From assembly GCA_023853785.1 (NCBI GenBank), contig JAJIRX010000067.1:62001-126000 (forward strand): a stretch of 64,000 nucleotides of DNA, written 5' to 3'. The translations under genes and the position numbers were made by a program. The notes beneath the pieces are model-generated. The model had not been told where the DNA came from. It made no database searches and saw nothing but the letters and a program-made list of their open reading frames with translations. Of this stretch, positions 46,975 through 62,631 are shown piece after piece. Source of the DNA: Psilocybe azurescens. Taxonomy: Eukaryota > Basidiomycota > Agaricomycetes > Agaricales > Agrocybaceae. Each line of letters opens with the position of its first letter. Within the stretch, counting starts at the first letter, position 1.

Positions 46975-49600
46975 GATGACTTAGACCCAGACACTTTCAA
47001 TGCAGACTTAGAGGAGCCAGATTTTTTACTACCAGTTTCCCTCTTCTTTTCTTTCCTGATCTCTGATGCATTATCATCTTCACTTTCCTCATCTTGATCC
47101 TTCAGACCCTTATTCTTCCGCTCATTATCTCGCTTCTTTGACTTCTATTTATCCAGCTTTTTCTTCTCTTTATCCAGCTTCTTCTTTTTCTCTGCTCCTT
47201 CTATCCCCAAAGTCCTCCTGCGCTTCCAAAGAGCCAGATCTACAAAAGTATAATGAGTTTTCTTGATGCCCCAAACTTTCTTATCTGATGGCTCTACATC
47301 ATCACTCTTCTTCTTCAACCACTTAACCATCAATGGATACTCCTGAATATCCTTCATGCCAGATTTGACATGTGAGTTCCACATCGCACATTTGCCAAAT
47401 AAATTGATAAGTTCTGTCCAACCAAAAGACTTGTAAGGCCACCGATTTGCTCCCTGCAACTTCTGAATCTGAGCCCATGCTGCTTGGTATGTGTTCCACT
47501 TGTGATACCAAAGCTTTAAGTCCTTGTCAACATTTTTGTGAGTTAGAGCTGGGTCAATCTGCAAAGCTACAGCGACACTCATCCAAACAGGATTGTCAAT
47601 AATGTCCTGTGGATAGACTGGCTGATCATCAGCATCAGCATCATCAGCAGTGATAGATGATGTAATAGAAGAAGCAGCAGAAGGGGCAGTTGAGATAACA
47701 TGAATGGAAGTGTGATGAGAGGAAGAGGCATCCTCAATCTAAAACAATAAGCATTTATCAGAATTTATCAGGATTTATTCAAGGAAAATACATACAAAGA
47801 GAAGTTGCAAAATATAAACTCCATCAACAATTTCCCAGACAGCCTCATCATCAAAGGTAATGATAATTTCATATTGTCCCTTCAATAACCACTCATTTTC
47901 CTCATAGATATAAATGCGATAATTCAAACCTAAATCAAATCAAACATAAGTTTCACAAAAACAGATTTTAAGACTTAAACTTACGATGAAGAGGCGAGTG
48001 TCTATCTACTATAGCCTTCAACACAGTCTTCAGAGATGATGTAACTGGATGCTTAAAAAGAGAATGTGACATAGATGCAAGAACCCAGTCTTCTGGACTG
48101 TTGCTGGAAGTGCTGTACATATAGACTTTGCCAGGCATAGGGATCAAACTCTCCTGCATATCCTGCAAGTCTGCAATGTTGGGCTGATTCCCCATTGCAC
48201 AGCCTTGGAAAAGACCACCATGGGTACGGGATGCACCCTCTAACTCTTGGTGGCTGAGTGGGGGTGGACTGGCCATGTGAAAGTCCATGTCTAATTAAAT
48301 TATTAATTATACTACATACAAGAATTTTTATTACAAAAATATACCTGATGTACCAACTGCCTGGGTAACAGGCTCAGCTGAAGCTGTAGGAATAGCAGCA
48401 CTCAACTGGGTCTGGGCAGGGACAACTACAGGGGCCGGGGTGATAGTAGGGCTAGCAGGGTGGGTATCACCTGCAGCCCTACCAACAGTTGAGGCTGTGG
48501 CGGGGACATTACCTGTTGGGGTAGCAGTAGCAGCAGTGGTGGCAGCCCCTGCATTCACATTGGTGGTCGTGGCGGCCCCTGCGTTTGTGTTGGTGGTCGT
48601 GGCGGACCCTGCGTTTGTGTTGGTGGTCGTGGTCATGGCGGTCGTGCCTGCGTTGGTGTGGGTGGTGGTTGTGGCAGCGCCTACGTTCATGTTGGAGGTG
48701 CAGGCAGCAGTGGCTTTTGTGTTGGCGGTGGGGTTGTCATCGTTGCTTGGCCCTTTGTTGAAGGCAGTGGTGGTGTCGGCAGTGTTGGCATTGTCACTGT
48801 CACTGTTGTCACTGTCGGTGTTGGCCTGGCGCGGTCTTTTGTCGGTGTCGACACTTATGGTGTCATCGCTGTTGTTGTTGTTGCTGCTGGTGCCACCTCC
48901 AGTGCCATTGGTGTTGGTGTTGGTGTTGGTGTTGGTGTTGGTGTTGGTGTCGATGTCAGTGCTGGCATCGGTGTCGGTGGCAATCGTCTTGCGTGTGGGG
49001 GCGGGGGGCGATGGTGGGTCTTGGCATGGGTGCCACTGGCACTGGGGCTATGGGTGCTGGGCCTGCTGGTCTGGGCACCGCTGGTGCTCTTGGGGTTGCT
49101 GGTGTCCGTGTGGTCTTGCCTGCGGCCATCCTCACCCTGTGCCGGCCTTACCCTGGGCATGAGTGGTCACAGCAGGGCAAGCGGGAGGGGTGATAGGGAG
49201 CCCACTCGCAGTGAGGGTGCGCTGGGTGGCCTGTGGGGCACCCGTTGTTTTAGAAATAAAATGATAATAAAAGGGGGGGAGGGTGGGTGGCGGGGACTTA
49301 CGTTTGAGCTGAGTTGTCGGCCACAGCATCCTTGAAAGCCTTATCAGTGCTCGTTTTCCTGTGGACAAGGGTTAGCAGGGGAAGAGGGGATGGCAGGCCA
49401 CTTACCTGCTCTTCTTGCCCCTTTTCCCCTCTCTGGCCTTGTTTTTCCCCTTCTTTTCCACCTTCTCGTCCTCTCCGGAACAATCCTCGTCCTCATCGAT
49501 GTTGTCTGCAACCGTCGTCTTCGGGCGCTTTCGTTTCTGTTTGTCCGTGTTCGACCGCTTGCAGCGCCTTGAGGGCGGTGGGGATGTGCGAGTGTGGCCA
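46975..49600 (-). CDS. Probable multi-exon gene with Thr/Asn/Ala repeats
   Basis: On the minus strand a chain of exons is visible: a basic, nuclear-signal-like start with SNTDKQKRKRPKTTVADN and EDEDCSGEDEKVEKKGKN; KTSTDKAFKDAVADNSAQT between two introns; a low-complexity part with (TN)n and repeats of NAGAATTT type (48960-48450); MASPPPLSHQELEGASRTHG and SSNSPEDWVLASMSHSLFK; LNYRIYIYEENEWLLKGQYE and WEIVDGVYIL; then DIIDNPVWMSVAVALQID, LKLWYHKWNTYQAAWAQIQK and a Lys-rich tail. The gene is unrecognised. Position between palindrome clusters suggests it belongs to the element. Exon ends, the start codon and the tail past a TAG near 47145 are uncertain. Confidence 0.45.
48905..48957. repeat. (GGTGTT)n hexanucleotide microsatellite
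   Basis: About eight tandem GGTGTT units, read on the minus strand as alternating Asn-Thr in the gene at 46975-49600. It is adjacent to a 30-33-bp minisatellite (48540-48660) encoding the Asn-Ala-Gly-Ala-Thr repeats. Confidence 0.8.
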
Positions 49601-49839
49601 CTCGCGAGTCAATGGTGTGCTGGAACGTGTGCTGGGCATGGGGGTTCAAGCAAAAGGGGGGAGAGGGGCAAAAGGTGGGGAAAGGGAAGGGAGTGAGAAC
49701 GTCGAGAACAAGGCTGTGCGTTGACGTGGCACCGTCGAAGCTGTGATTCCGGACGTTGCTGATCGAGCCAGTTTTTGCCAAAAATGGATTCAGAGTGTTT
49801 GGTAAATTCCTAGTGCGTGACATTTATTTTATTACAAAC

Positions 49840-50150
49840 AACATATAGGTCAGGTGATCTGACCTGGATCTGAGTGGTACTGCTCAGTTTTTTGTTGAAA
49901 ATAATTGACTCGGTTTCTGAGTTAGCTGTTCAGTTCCAAGTTTTCTGATCAGATCTGTTCAGATCTGTTCAGCCAAAAATATAGGCAATTGCAGGCCATT
50001 TGGGTGGTGAAAAATGTTTTAGGTCGCCGCTCAGAACTGATCGGAACATCTCAATTTCCGATCAGCGCTGATCAGAACACGTGGGGAGTGACAAGTCCTC
50101 GAATTCATTGGCCCTGTGTCACACAGATACATTGTGTGTGTTCTACGGCC
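49840..50150. repeat. Palindrome-rich right edge of the interval
   Basis: GGTCAGGTGATCTGACCTGG, TTCTGATCAGATCTGTTCAG and CGATCAGCGCTGATCAG are overlapping palindromes and repeats of one vocabulary. They end a few tens of bases before the second block copy starts (50185). Confidence 0.5.
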
Positions 50151-50289
50151 CATGTCACTTGCTACAATGTAGCTGCCCTATGTGGCCTTACAGACAGCGG
50201 ACACTACAGCCGGGAAAAGAGCATTCTCTTCGGTAACACAGACACTCATTTTACAATTATCCCAGCATAAATTCTGTTACTTCAAAAAT

Positions 50290-51770
50290 CCTCGACCTTT
50301 TGACTGGTAAATTGTCTGGTAGACAAATGTCAATTATTATCGAAGAAACCGTCGCCAATATAGCTTCTTCGAACAGAAACACAGAAGATGGTGTTGTTTT
50401 TCTAGTGATGGGTACCACTGGTCACCTTTGATCCCATGTACTCGAGGGTCTGAGCAAGAACTACCGCTTAGAGAAGGTCAATGCCCTGGGTCGATCCAGA
50501 AGTGAATGCAAGTCAGCCTCCAAGCGACATGCTAGACGATTTATCGAGAAGGGGTTGAATAAGACGTTTCTCAAATCATCCAAGCTCGTATACCTTGAGA
50601 CAGACTTTGCCCTGGATAACTTGGGTCGGGACGATTCGACGTATGCCAAAGTAAGTGCATATCGTGTCTTCATATTTACCCATATCAGTCCTTTACTGAT
50701 ACTTTCAAGCTATCTGTGTCAGTCAGTGTCATCGCTCACGTTGCCTGGCGGGTTGACTTCAATCTTCGTTTTAGTCCAATATCCGAGGCTCCCATAACAT
50801 TATCAAACCCGCTCGTTCAAGAGGAAACTCTCAAGATATCAAGTTCATCTTTACATCGTCAGTCGGAGTAGCTTAAACATGGCGGCCTCCATCAAACGGC
50901 CTCTACCCAGAAGATGTCGTCTCCGATGAAAAATACGCTGCAGGAACAGACTATAGAGAGAATAAATATGTTACTGAACGCGTAAGTAATTCATTCTCTC
51001 AAATATCAAAAATTGCGCATGGAGGTCACCCTTGGGGCACATACTTAAACAGGTATTCTCGACGAGTGGAATAAAGGGGACTTCGGTGAGACTGGGCTAA
51101 GTTATTGGTGGATGTCAAAATGGAGCTTGGACAACCTCAGTTTGAGTTCCCATTCTAGTGAAGTCAAGTATCAGTCTCGGCGCATTACCAACCGCCAGAG
51201 GAGTAGGTCATACTCTATTAATACCACTATACAAAGTCTGACGGATTCATTTGTAGGCCGTAAGCCGGTGTACAACAGATTCTGTAGCCGAATCCATTTT
51301 GGACGTTGTGTTCTACGATGATTCTTACCCAGAGGGTATGAACCTTGTTCATCACATTCCTGTGGAGTGGGACACAGTCATCGCCAACATCAGGGACGTC
51401 CTATAATGATGAGCTAAATATCTCGCTCCCGCTCATTCCTATCCAAAAATGGGTAGGAAAGCTTGACAAGGTCGTTAGCTCATCTGACAGCGCCGAGATC
51501 AACCACATCGTATGTCCGTCTTGAGTCTACCTGAAACACCTTTGAAATCTGCCAACTATAGCCTGCTATCAAGCTCCATGCATTCTTTAAAAGATTAGTT
51601 CAAGGAAACCTTAATTCTTATCCCACGCAAACTGATGCGTTTGGGTTAATACCTTTCTCTACTACAACATTAACAAGTGTCAGCCAGACTCTTGCCTCCC
51701 TTTCGCCTCTATCAAAGGAGCATGTTTATAACTAAGTCAAGTATTGGAATAATGTAGGCCTTTTCGACTA
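50290..51770 (+). pseudogene. Adenylate-forming reductase, thioester-reductase remnant B
   Basis: More complete than A. VVFLVMGTTGHL, then TGA (50429-50431) where the family has the second Gly of TGxxGxxGS, then SHVLEGLSKNYRLEKVNAL; SSKLVYLETDFALDNLG; after an intron SVIAHVAWRVDFNL; DYRENKYVTER (Tyr/Lys pair); the same TAA after RLG as in copy A (51098-51100); IGGCQNGAW; SVAESILDVVFYDDSYPEG, NLVHHIPVEWDTVIANI; DELNISLPLIPIQKWVGKL; AIKLHAFFK; and the terminal WVKYW-like VKYWNNVGLFD. The order matches the whole reductase domain through to the natural C-terminus. It is dead as read. Confidence 0.85.
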
Positions 51771-52625
51771 ATGGATCATTTGCATAGAGATTGGAATCAT
51801 ACAGCAGAACTTTTATAACTTCTATCCCACGACTTTTCGCTCTTTGATCTTACTATCAGTGATCTTATAATAGGAATGATCTATATACCTGGTCACAGCA
51901 TCCCTTTGACAGACTCGCAACGGCTGTGTTGTAAATTCTGGCAAATTTATTTCTGCGCCTTAAGGGGCTATCCCTTTCATATAACAGGGTTCATTATCAT
52001 GATACCGTGTCATTACGGGTGCCTTCTTGTTGTAAAATGGGCGCTTATTCCGTATTACTTGATATGTAATGATCCTTTGAGTCGCAACATCAATCTCAGC
52101 TAAGTAAAAAATTAGGTAAGCTATTAGCGTTACTATCAAAACGATCATCAACAGCCAATCGTCTGCCCAAGTGTCCCATCGTGGGGCCTTATTTTTGGCT
52201 CCGTTAGGGATTGGAAGACCTTGTAATACGCTTAATAATCATGACAGTGGACTCAAACTTTATGGCCCTCCAATAAAGATGAGGCACATAATGGACGGAC
52301 CTAGACAAATTTCACAGTGACTCAATAAAATATTTGATTAGTTTCCATTATTCCAAACTTCAATCAATCTTCCAAAGCGATTCTCATGTCCATTGACAGC
52401 TTTATACAGATCAAATCTCCTAATTCAAGATCTAGATGTCATGCAGTCTCAATTTTCAGAGCTGCGCAAATCATTACGGCACACGAGTAACTCACACTCT
52501 GACGATCCTGGGAGTGTGTATATAAATACCTTTTACACCTCTCAATCAAAACCTATAGGTGAATGTGATGAGTATATAATGCGCGCAGTAGAGCCCAGAG
52601 CGGAGCATCTGAGAGCTATTGGAAA

Positions 52626-53885
52626 ATGGCCCTTCCTCCGGGTCAAGAAGTTCAAGCCATGTTCGTCTTGGCCTTATTCTATGGCCTATATCTTTCAACA
52701 CTCTTCCATTGCTTGCGGTGGCTGATCTTTACAGACGATGGCTGGAAGGTCCGCAAGAGAATTAGCTGGACATTGCTTACCGTCACGATCGCTATTTGGG
52801 CACTCTCTACTATCTCCAAAGTTTTCGACATCATGAATAGTATAAACGTAGTCAATGATACAAAGCCGAAGTCCCCTCCACCCGGGTCCATAGGCTCAAC
52901 TACAACACTTCCTTGGATGGCGGTTGTTATCGTGAGTCAATTTACTTCGAGAAATATCCCCAATTTTGTGCTAATTGAAGTATGATGACATCCAAAGTGT
53001 AGCAACGCCAATTTAACTACGCTACTCGCAGATGCTGTCCTAGTATGTCGCGTGATTTCTAAACCATCGATAGGAAGTTAATGCGAGTAATCTGTCATAC
53101 CTCCAGATATATCGTTGTTGGATTATTTACGACAAATCTAAGCGGGTTGTAGCATTTCCGATCTTTTTATGGATCGGTGGCCTGATGCTCACCGGCTTAC
53201 AAGCCTATTGGCAAATAGTTCAAAGCGCCTCGATACTGGGCTCCTGGCAGCCTATCAATATGGAATTAGGGCCAGGGACCGTCCTGACTCCATTTTGGGG
53301 GTCAACAATTGTATTAAATGGATATGCGACCTGTAAGGACGATAATGATTGTTTTCATGTCCATTTATCTGATTGTAGCTGTTTTTTTATGAGCGCAGTT
53401 ATGATTGTTCGGCGCATCTATCTGGTTTCGAGCAAGTCCAAGGCCAGCACCTCAGCCCATACACTTAGATTCACCATGCGTGTATTGGTTGAATCTGGAG
53501 CCCTTTATCTCGCCGCATCCATCGCTCATTTTGTAGTATGGTGGACCCCAAATTCCTATGCAATCTCTCTTATATCATATATAGTGAGTATCCCTGCCAA
53601 TTTTCCGAGTGATCCACCTTCAGTAATTGGTATACTGCCATCCAGAACCTCTCAGTTATAGGGATTGCTTTCAATCTGATCTTAATCCGTGTAGCACAGC
53701 GACGAGTTGAAGACGATAACGCATTTGAAACTCAAGGGCAAAGAGGACCCATCTCGGACATCCGCTTCAGTTCACCTATCAATGAGAGCAAAGGACTGGA
53801 CACAACCGGCTACATTGGCAGCGTCAATATGGAGCTTACAGAAGCCCATGAATCTCATCCAACAGCTTCTACTGAGATGGTATAA
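52626..53885 (+). CDS. Seven-helix membrane protein, intact copy B
   Basis: Exon 1 from ATG 52626 ends at PWMAVVI. The next starts TGTAGCAACGCC (CSNANLTTLLADAVL), then IYRCWIIYDKSKRVVAFPIF with the T5 run that copy A lacks. GYAT joins FMIVRRIYLVSSKSKAS across an intron, and SYI joins NLSVIGIAFNLILIRVAQRR across the last one; stop TAA at 53883-53885. Seven hydrophobic helices, a short N-terminus and a hydrophilic tail of ~60 residues (DIRFSSPINESKGLD) fit the agaricomycete-specific membrane family often present in many copies. Ligand and partner are unknown. It lies 0.85 kb downstream of the reductase remnant. Confidence 0.75.
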
Positions 53886-54906
53886 GTCAAGTCACAGTAC
53901 CCCCTCACTCACTTTAAGGACACAAACCAGGATGTATTCTTAGTTCATTGAGGTATTAATTTTCCAGATATTTTTTAGAGTATTTTGATAGTTAATAGTG
54001 AACGTGGTATATATGCCCTCACATATCCCTTGCCCGGAATAACTTAAAAATTATTACTGTACAGTCAAACTATACGTACTAATTCACTTAAAATGGGCAA
54101 CGAGCAACGCCGTGCAATAGGCTCCTGCAACGCCACACTCTAGCATGGCACGTGAGTGACGCGTCGCGACACGCCTTATTTGGTTCCGGAAAGAACAAGC
54201 AAACATCTCTGACATTTGGCTCAATCCCCTGCTGTTACACCTTCTTCAGCAGCATCAGCACAGGGGGTGTTGACTATTCAAGCTCGGGCAGTCCACTGCC
54301 ATGCTTACTGCATATCATTTGCAGCAAATATCGGCCTGCAAACTCTGCAGTCGTGCACAGAGTATCACCAAAGGCTCTACGGCGACCGCAGTTATATTTT
54401 CCAGAGTTGTGCCGTTAAATTCTTAAGCCACCACCATCAACACAGATTTTCCTTCTCTTGTGCCGTCCATTCTTTTGCAAACAAAGATAGCAGTCATAAC
54501 TGCTACCGATTCAGACGCCACTGTTTCAAAGGTCGACGTATGGGTGCGTACTCATCTTTCGAGTTGCTGTTGCCGTCGTCTAATGAGAAATTGACGACCA
54601 ACAAAGATTGACCATCGAACCGATTTGTATTCTCGTTCTGATAGTCCTCGTCGTTGGTAGTAAGCCCATGTCCCGACTATCTGACACGATGCCGACGGCG
54701 CCGAAAAATATCACTTGAGTATGTTTCAGGCCTGGAATAAAATATCACTCGATTTTATCCTAACTATTACGCAAACCTCAAGTAGATCGTACTATGTTAG
54801 ATCACGGCTGCTTAAGCTAGCTAACATTGTTCATTCCAATTAAGTTAACGGAAAGGGTATCTTACAGTTCGTTATCCAGTATATTGCAGCATACATTAGT
54901 ATGACT

Positions 54907-56726
54907 TTAAGCTACAACGTATTGTTTTTCCTTCTTGAGACTTTCAACAGTCGCAAGGGAGATGTTCAGCAGGTCAGCCACAACCTGAGGTGGGGTGAGT
55001 GCTAGCCTGTAGACACGAAGATTTAAGTTAGATTAGCTGCGGGCTCAAGCCCAAATAAAGCATACCACTGAGTCGCACTGAAATCGACGAATCTGTCCGA
55101 TTTGAATATTTCCAGATATATCAACGGCTCTGTTGGTGATAAATTCTTGATCTACATGGTATGAATGAGTATAAGAGCAGATATAATAGTCAATAGAGAG
55201 ACATACATAGTGGCCATAAGAGATGGGGAAGACCCCGGTGTCTCCCACTTGAAAATCAAAGGTTCGGGCTGTACTACCGCCAGCGAAAGCCGTTGCGCGA
55301 CCTTTTCCGTGGATAATGTATAACCACTCTAAAGCATCCTTATCAACACAATGCGCCAAACTAGTAAAGCATAACAGACCATCAACTGTGTGCCAATGTA
55401 GTTCCCGAAGGCCATTTGGTTCAATAAACACTAATGCACTTGCAACGGTTTTAGACGCCTAGTTATCTTTTAGCTTTAGGAAATGGATTTCAAAATTAAT
55501 TGGGCTTACAGCGAAGTTAGTCGAGTCCTGGATTTTAACCCAACCACCTCCGCCCTTAGCGAGTTGCTTTTCCTGGTCCTTTAGCCTGAATACAAAAGGA
55601 TTTGGTACTTCCCCTTCAGGGCTCTTCGGTGCATCGTCCGCGGCGTGACCTAACGGTGCGGGTGGCTTAGTAGCTTGTATAATGTAGGGATCCTTCTGTG
55701 GGATGTTGGCAAGCTCCGAGATGTTAATGCCTAAGTTCTGGGAGACAATCGACAGAGGGGTATGTGCAAGCCAGTCAGAGAGCATGAACGTCGTTCCCAG
55801 TTTATCAAAATCTCCGTCTCCGAAGAGTACAAGGATCTCAAGCCCTGTCGAAAGAGCTTGGATTGAATGTGGGACGCCTGGTGGAAAGCTGAAAAAGACA
55901 TGAGAGATATGGATACTGGGTGCTGTTATATCATAGAACCCACTAATAGATATCGGGATCTTCGCCATCTGTTGGGCCTTGTATGTCCGAAATGAATGAC
56001 TTGCCGTCCTCGTCAATGGCGGATATACGACCAGTCCCGTTTAAGATATATCCCCACTCTGCGACTCGATGCCAATGGCTATTGGGGCACTCATAGTATT
56101 GGTAGATATTAACGGGGCAGGAACTGAAAACACTAACAGCTCTCTATAAGCATTGGGCTCCAGGCGAAGTTCCGCAGCTGCAAAGTCTACAGCTACAAGA
56201 TTGAACGCGATGCGTGAGTAATAGGATCAATATTTCAAGGTGCTACAATACGCACAGGGAGGTAGATCTTGAATGACCTGTTCGCGGACCCACCCACCCT
56301 TCAGCAATCTTGTATGCGACAACGAAAAACTCCATTTGAGATTAGGCACAACCCCGGCATCAGTGGTAGGTGACGCGACGTTGTCCGGATTCTGAGCGTC
56401 AATTTCTGGGTTGGTATCAGCCGACCCAAAGGTCGATCCTGCAGCACCTCTTTGTGGTTGTGGCTGGACACCCGGGGCCCATGTGGCAATCTGGCCAATA
56501 TCTGGAGGGGTGATTGAATCGCGCTTGACCAGGTCTGGTACTGTCGGTCGTAGATGACGAGACTTGATTCCAGCGCTGCGCGTTCTGCAAGGGAAAGCGA
56601 GCGGACAGAAGAGCCATCGAGTGGCTTACTCTTCAAGAACGATGCAACTTGTGGGTCGTTGATGACAGAGCCAAAGGCCGCGCCTATAAGTGTAGTCGAA
56701 ACAAAAGTCAGTGAGAATGACCGCAT
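54907..56726 (-). CDS. Oxalate decarboxylase, bicupin, nine exons
   Basis: Exons 56726-56630, 56540-56256, 56192-56138, 56078-55944, 55888-55510, 55458-55387, 55338-55207, 55151-55066 and 55006-54907 join in frame to 446 residues. A signal peptide (MRSFSLTFVSTTLIGAAFG) suggests secretion. Then come SPTTDAGVVPNLKWSFSLSH and GGWVREQ, typical of the family. Cupin 1: RELHWHRVAEWGYIL and PPGVPHSIQ give the three His and the Glu that bind Mn. Cupin 2: LRELHWHTDALEWLYII and ISYGHY give the second site. The C-terminus is LALTPPQVVADLLNISLATV. The enzyme turns oxalate into formate and CO2, using Mn and O2; wood- and litter-decay fungi use it to control oxalate and pH. The lid after VLFGDGDF reads DKLGTT, not the SENST known from Bacillus OxdC. 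Exon 1 and its 89-nt intron are the least sure. Confidence 0.92.
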
Positions 56727-56740
56727 AGTGGCTTGACTCA

Positions 56741-57533
56741 CCTCAACATGCAGCAGATGAGATGGCTTTTATAGTCAAAAGGTCATAATAAAGAAACTTT
56801 AATCACCCGTTGTGATAGAGAATGCGAAAATCATCAGCTAGAAGCGCCATATAGCGCCATCGTCGGACGTTATCGCAAGGCAGAGTCGTCACAGGTTTGG
56901 ACGTTGATTGATAGGCTGTAAACGAAGCTTCCTAGAGAGGTGTCATAAAAGTCTATCCCGTATCAATCAAAGACGTGGTCAGTCCTCCATGCAACCATGC
57001 GGGTAGTTCAAATGAATCTATCGGTTTAAAATATTGCGCAATACGTTGTCTATTAATAGATCGGACTCGTCGTATGCGTACAGACCTTTAGCGACAAGCA
57101 TTTCCATGTCGTGTTCGAGAATGCTGGGGAGCAAATGTTTCAATCGCGATGGGTAAGTCTGAAAACTGGAATACTGATGAACTGGGTCAGTTATGTGTTT
57201 ATTCATGTCCGTGTTTGATAAAATATCGAATGGAAATGATCACTTTTACAATTAGTACAATATTTTGTAGCTCCGGGGACCAGGGGCAGATTCTCCGTGG
57301 GTATGTCTGCTTCAGAAATGAAGGTATAAGAGGCAGCATATGAATCTAGAAAGACACCAATTCTGCCTCCTTTTCGGCGTAGTCTATTCGCTTATCAAAA
57401 ATGTGCCGGAACAGATCTCCAAGCTGTTTCGAAGCATTTGTGAAATGGCTCCACATCTGAAATTGAAAACCCTACTCAAATGATCGTGCCTTCTTCACCC
57501 CTCTGCCTCTAACTCTTCTATAGGCAGTGTATT
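56741..57533. other. Intergenic between divergent genes
   Basis: Holds the decarboxylase promoter (a TATA-like CTATAAAAGCC on the minus strand near 56775, about 45 bases before that ATG) and the flank of the WD40 gene. A minus-strand frame 57206-57018 (SRLKHLLPSILEHDMEMLV) looks protein-like but is isolated. Confidence 0.35.
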
Positions 57534-57770
57534 TTGTCTAACATCCTTCGCGGGCGTGTGGAAGGGAAGACAGGGCTTCGAGAGATGAGGACCAAGGCAG
57601 TTGATGCGGCATTGCACCAGGTCACTAAGGTTTTTGGCGGAAATTCAAAAGTGCCGGCCGAGTTTGATGCTGAAATTCAATGTTGTAACCGTGACATGCG
57701 GCCCACGGCCAGGCACCTAGCGGCCATCACCGACGTTTCGTACATGCTCAACGTCGACATTGGGCGTTGA
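57534..57770 (+). CDS. Possible 3' exon of an unrecognised gene
   Basis: An open frame after a good acceptor (TCTATAG near 57523) reads ILRGRVEGKTGLREMRTKAV, then ALHQVTKVFGGNSKVPAEFD and a TGA, 22 bases before the ATG of the WD40 gene. An upstream plus frame at 57371-57480 (LLFGVVYSLIKNVPEQISKL) may be an earlier exon. The composition is protein-like. No family was recognised, and it may instead lie in the 5' leader of the next gene. Confidence 0.3.
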   Translation: MSNILRGRVEGKTGLREMRTKAVDAALHQVTKVFGGNSKVPAEFDAEIQCCNRDMRPTARHLAAITDVSYMLNVDIGR

Positions 57771-57791
57771 ACACAGATATCCGCCATCGCC

Positions 57792-61973
<4,182 letters not shown>

Positions 61974-62631
61974 GTAAAGAATATCCGGATGTTTGAATGG
62001 GTTATTATGTAGACTTATAAGCTTATTAGGACGAGCGTGTATTAGTTATTTATTTTTCTGGATTTGTAGTCTTTGTAGACCTTTGTAGACCTACTTAGTA
62101 CAGTGCATTTCTGATGCGCAGGGGAAGTTCAACTATGCCCATCATAATGCTGCACATGTCCTGACCAGGAGTACGGTAGGCACTTCACTTTATAGACGTT
62201 CCCCAGACTATTATCTAATTTAGGCGTTCACTGTAGGTGCTGAGATGCTGCAGGTAAACACAGACCCCAAACTTTATGCGGATTTAGAGTGGAGTAAGGA
62301 CTCGGAGCGTTTGCCTTTACCATGTCATTCAGGCCCACATGGAACCTCGCGGCTCATGTTGATCTTCAAGCATGATGCTCCTATTTTACATTCTATCTGA
62401 ACTGAGAACGGTTGAAGCAGATCGGTATACAATAGGCTTTAGTGTAATCGATTCCTCGTATATTCACATTGCTCAGTATAAAGTAAAACTACATAACCCC
62501 CCACGTGGCTTCATGTTTGCTAAAGGCGCTGGAGGTTGATCCCCCTTGATGACAGTGAATCTTAGAAACACTATAAGCACACATTCAGAATCAACTTGGC
62601 GCTGAGAAGTACGTACAGAAGCTTTGATCGT
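61974..62631. other. Intergenic between convergent genes
   Basis: 3' flanks of the WD40 gene (+) and the small peptide gene (-). TTTGTAGACC is repeated at 62074 and 62083. Nothing else seen. Confidence 0.35.

Larger units (their letters stand above)
43346..50184. mobile_element. Transposon-like interval between the two block copies
   Basis: This 6.8-kb interval is absent from the duplicated block. It holds a captured gene end (43930), clusters of GTCCATTGGAC-type palindromes (44300 and 46100), repeats, a tRNA-like unit, low-complexity coding DNA and a right end rich in TGATCAG and GATCTGTTCAG words. No transposase, integrase or reverse transcriptase was recognised, so the class is not assigned, and the true ends are not fixed. 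Confidence 0.45.
50185..54645 (+). repeat. Segmental duplication, copy B (partner 39098-43345)
   Basis: Direct copy of the block at 39098, with the same gene order and orientation. It is slightly longer because it keeps the Rossmann-fold start of the reductase (50286-50565) lost in copy A. Identity is high in the membrane protein and lower outside, as judged by eye. Confidence 0.85.

Noticed and set aside
48440..49335. Long plus-strand frames of 240 and 225 codons
   Set aside because: Val/Gly-rich antisense of the Thr/Asn/Ala repeat coding part; the minus strand gives a spliced, more protein-like reading.
55045..55431. 128-codon frame in the decarboxylase as its own C-terminus
   Set aside because: It reads through three introns; splicing restores LEIFKSDRF and LALTPPQVV expected for the family.
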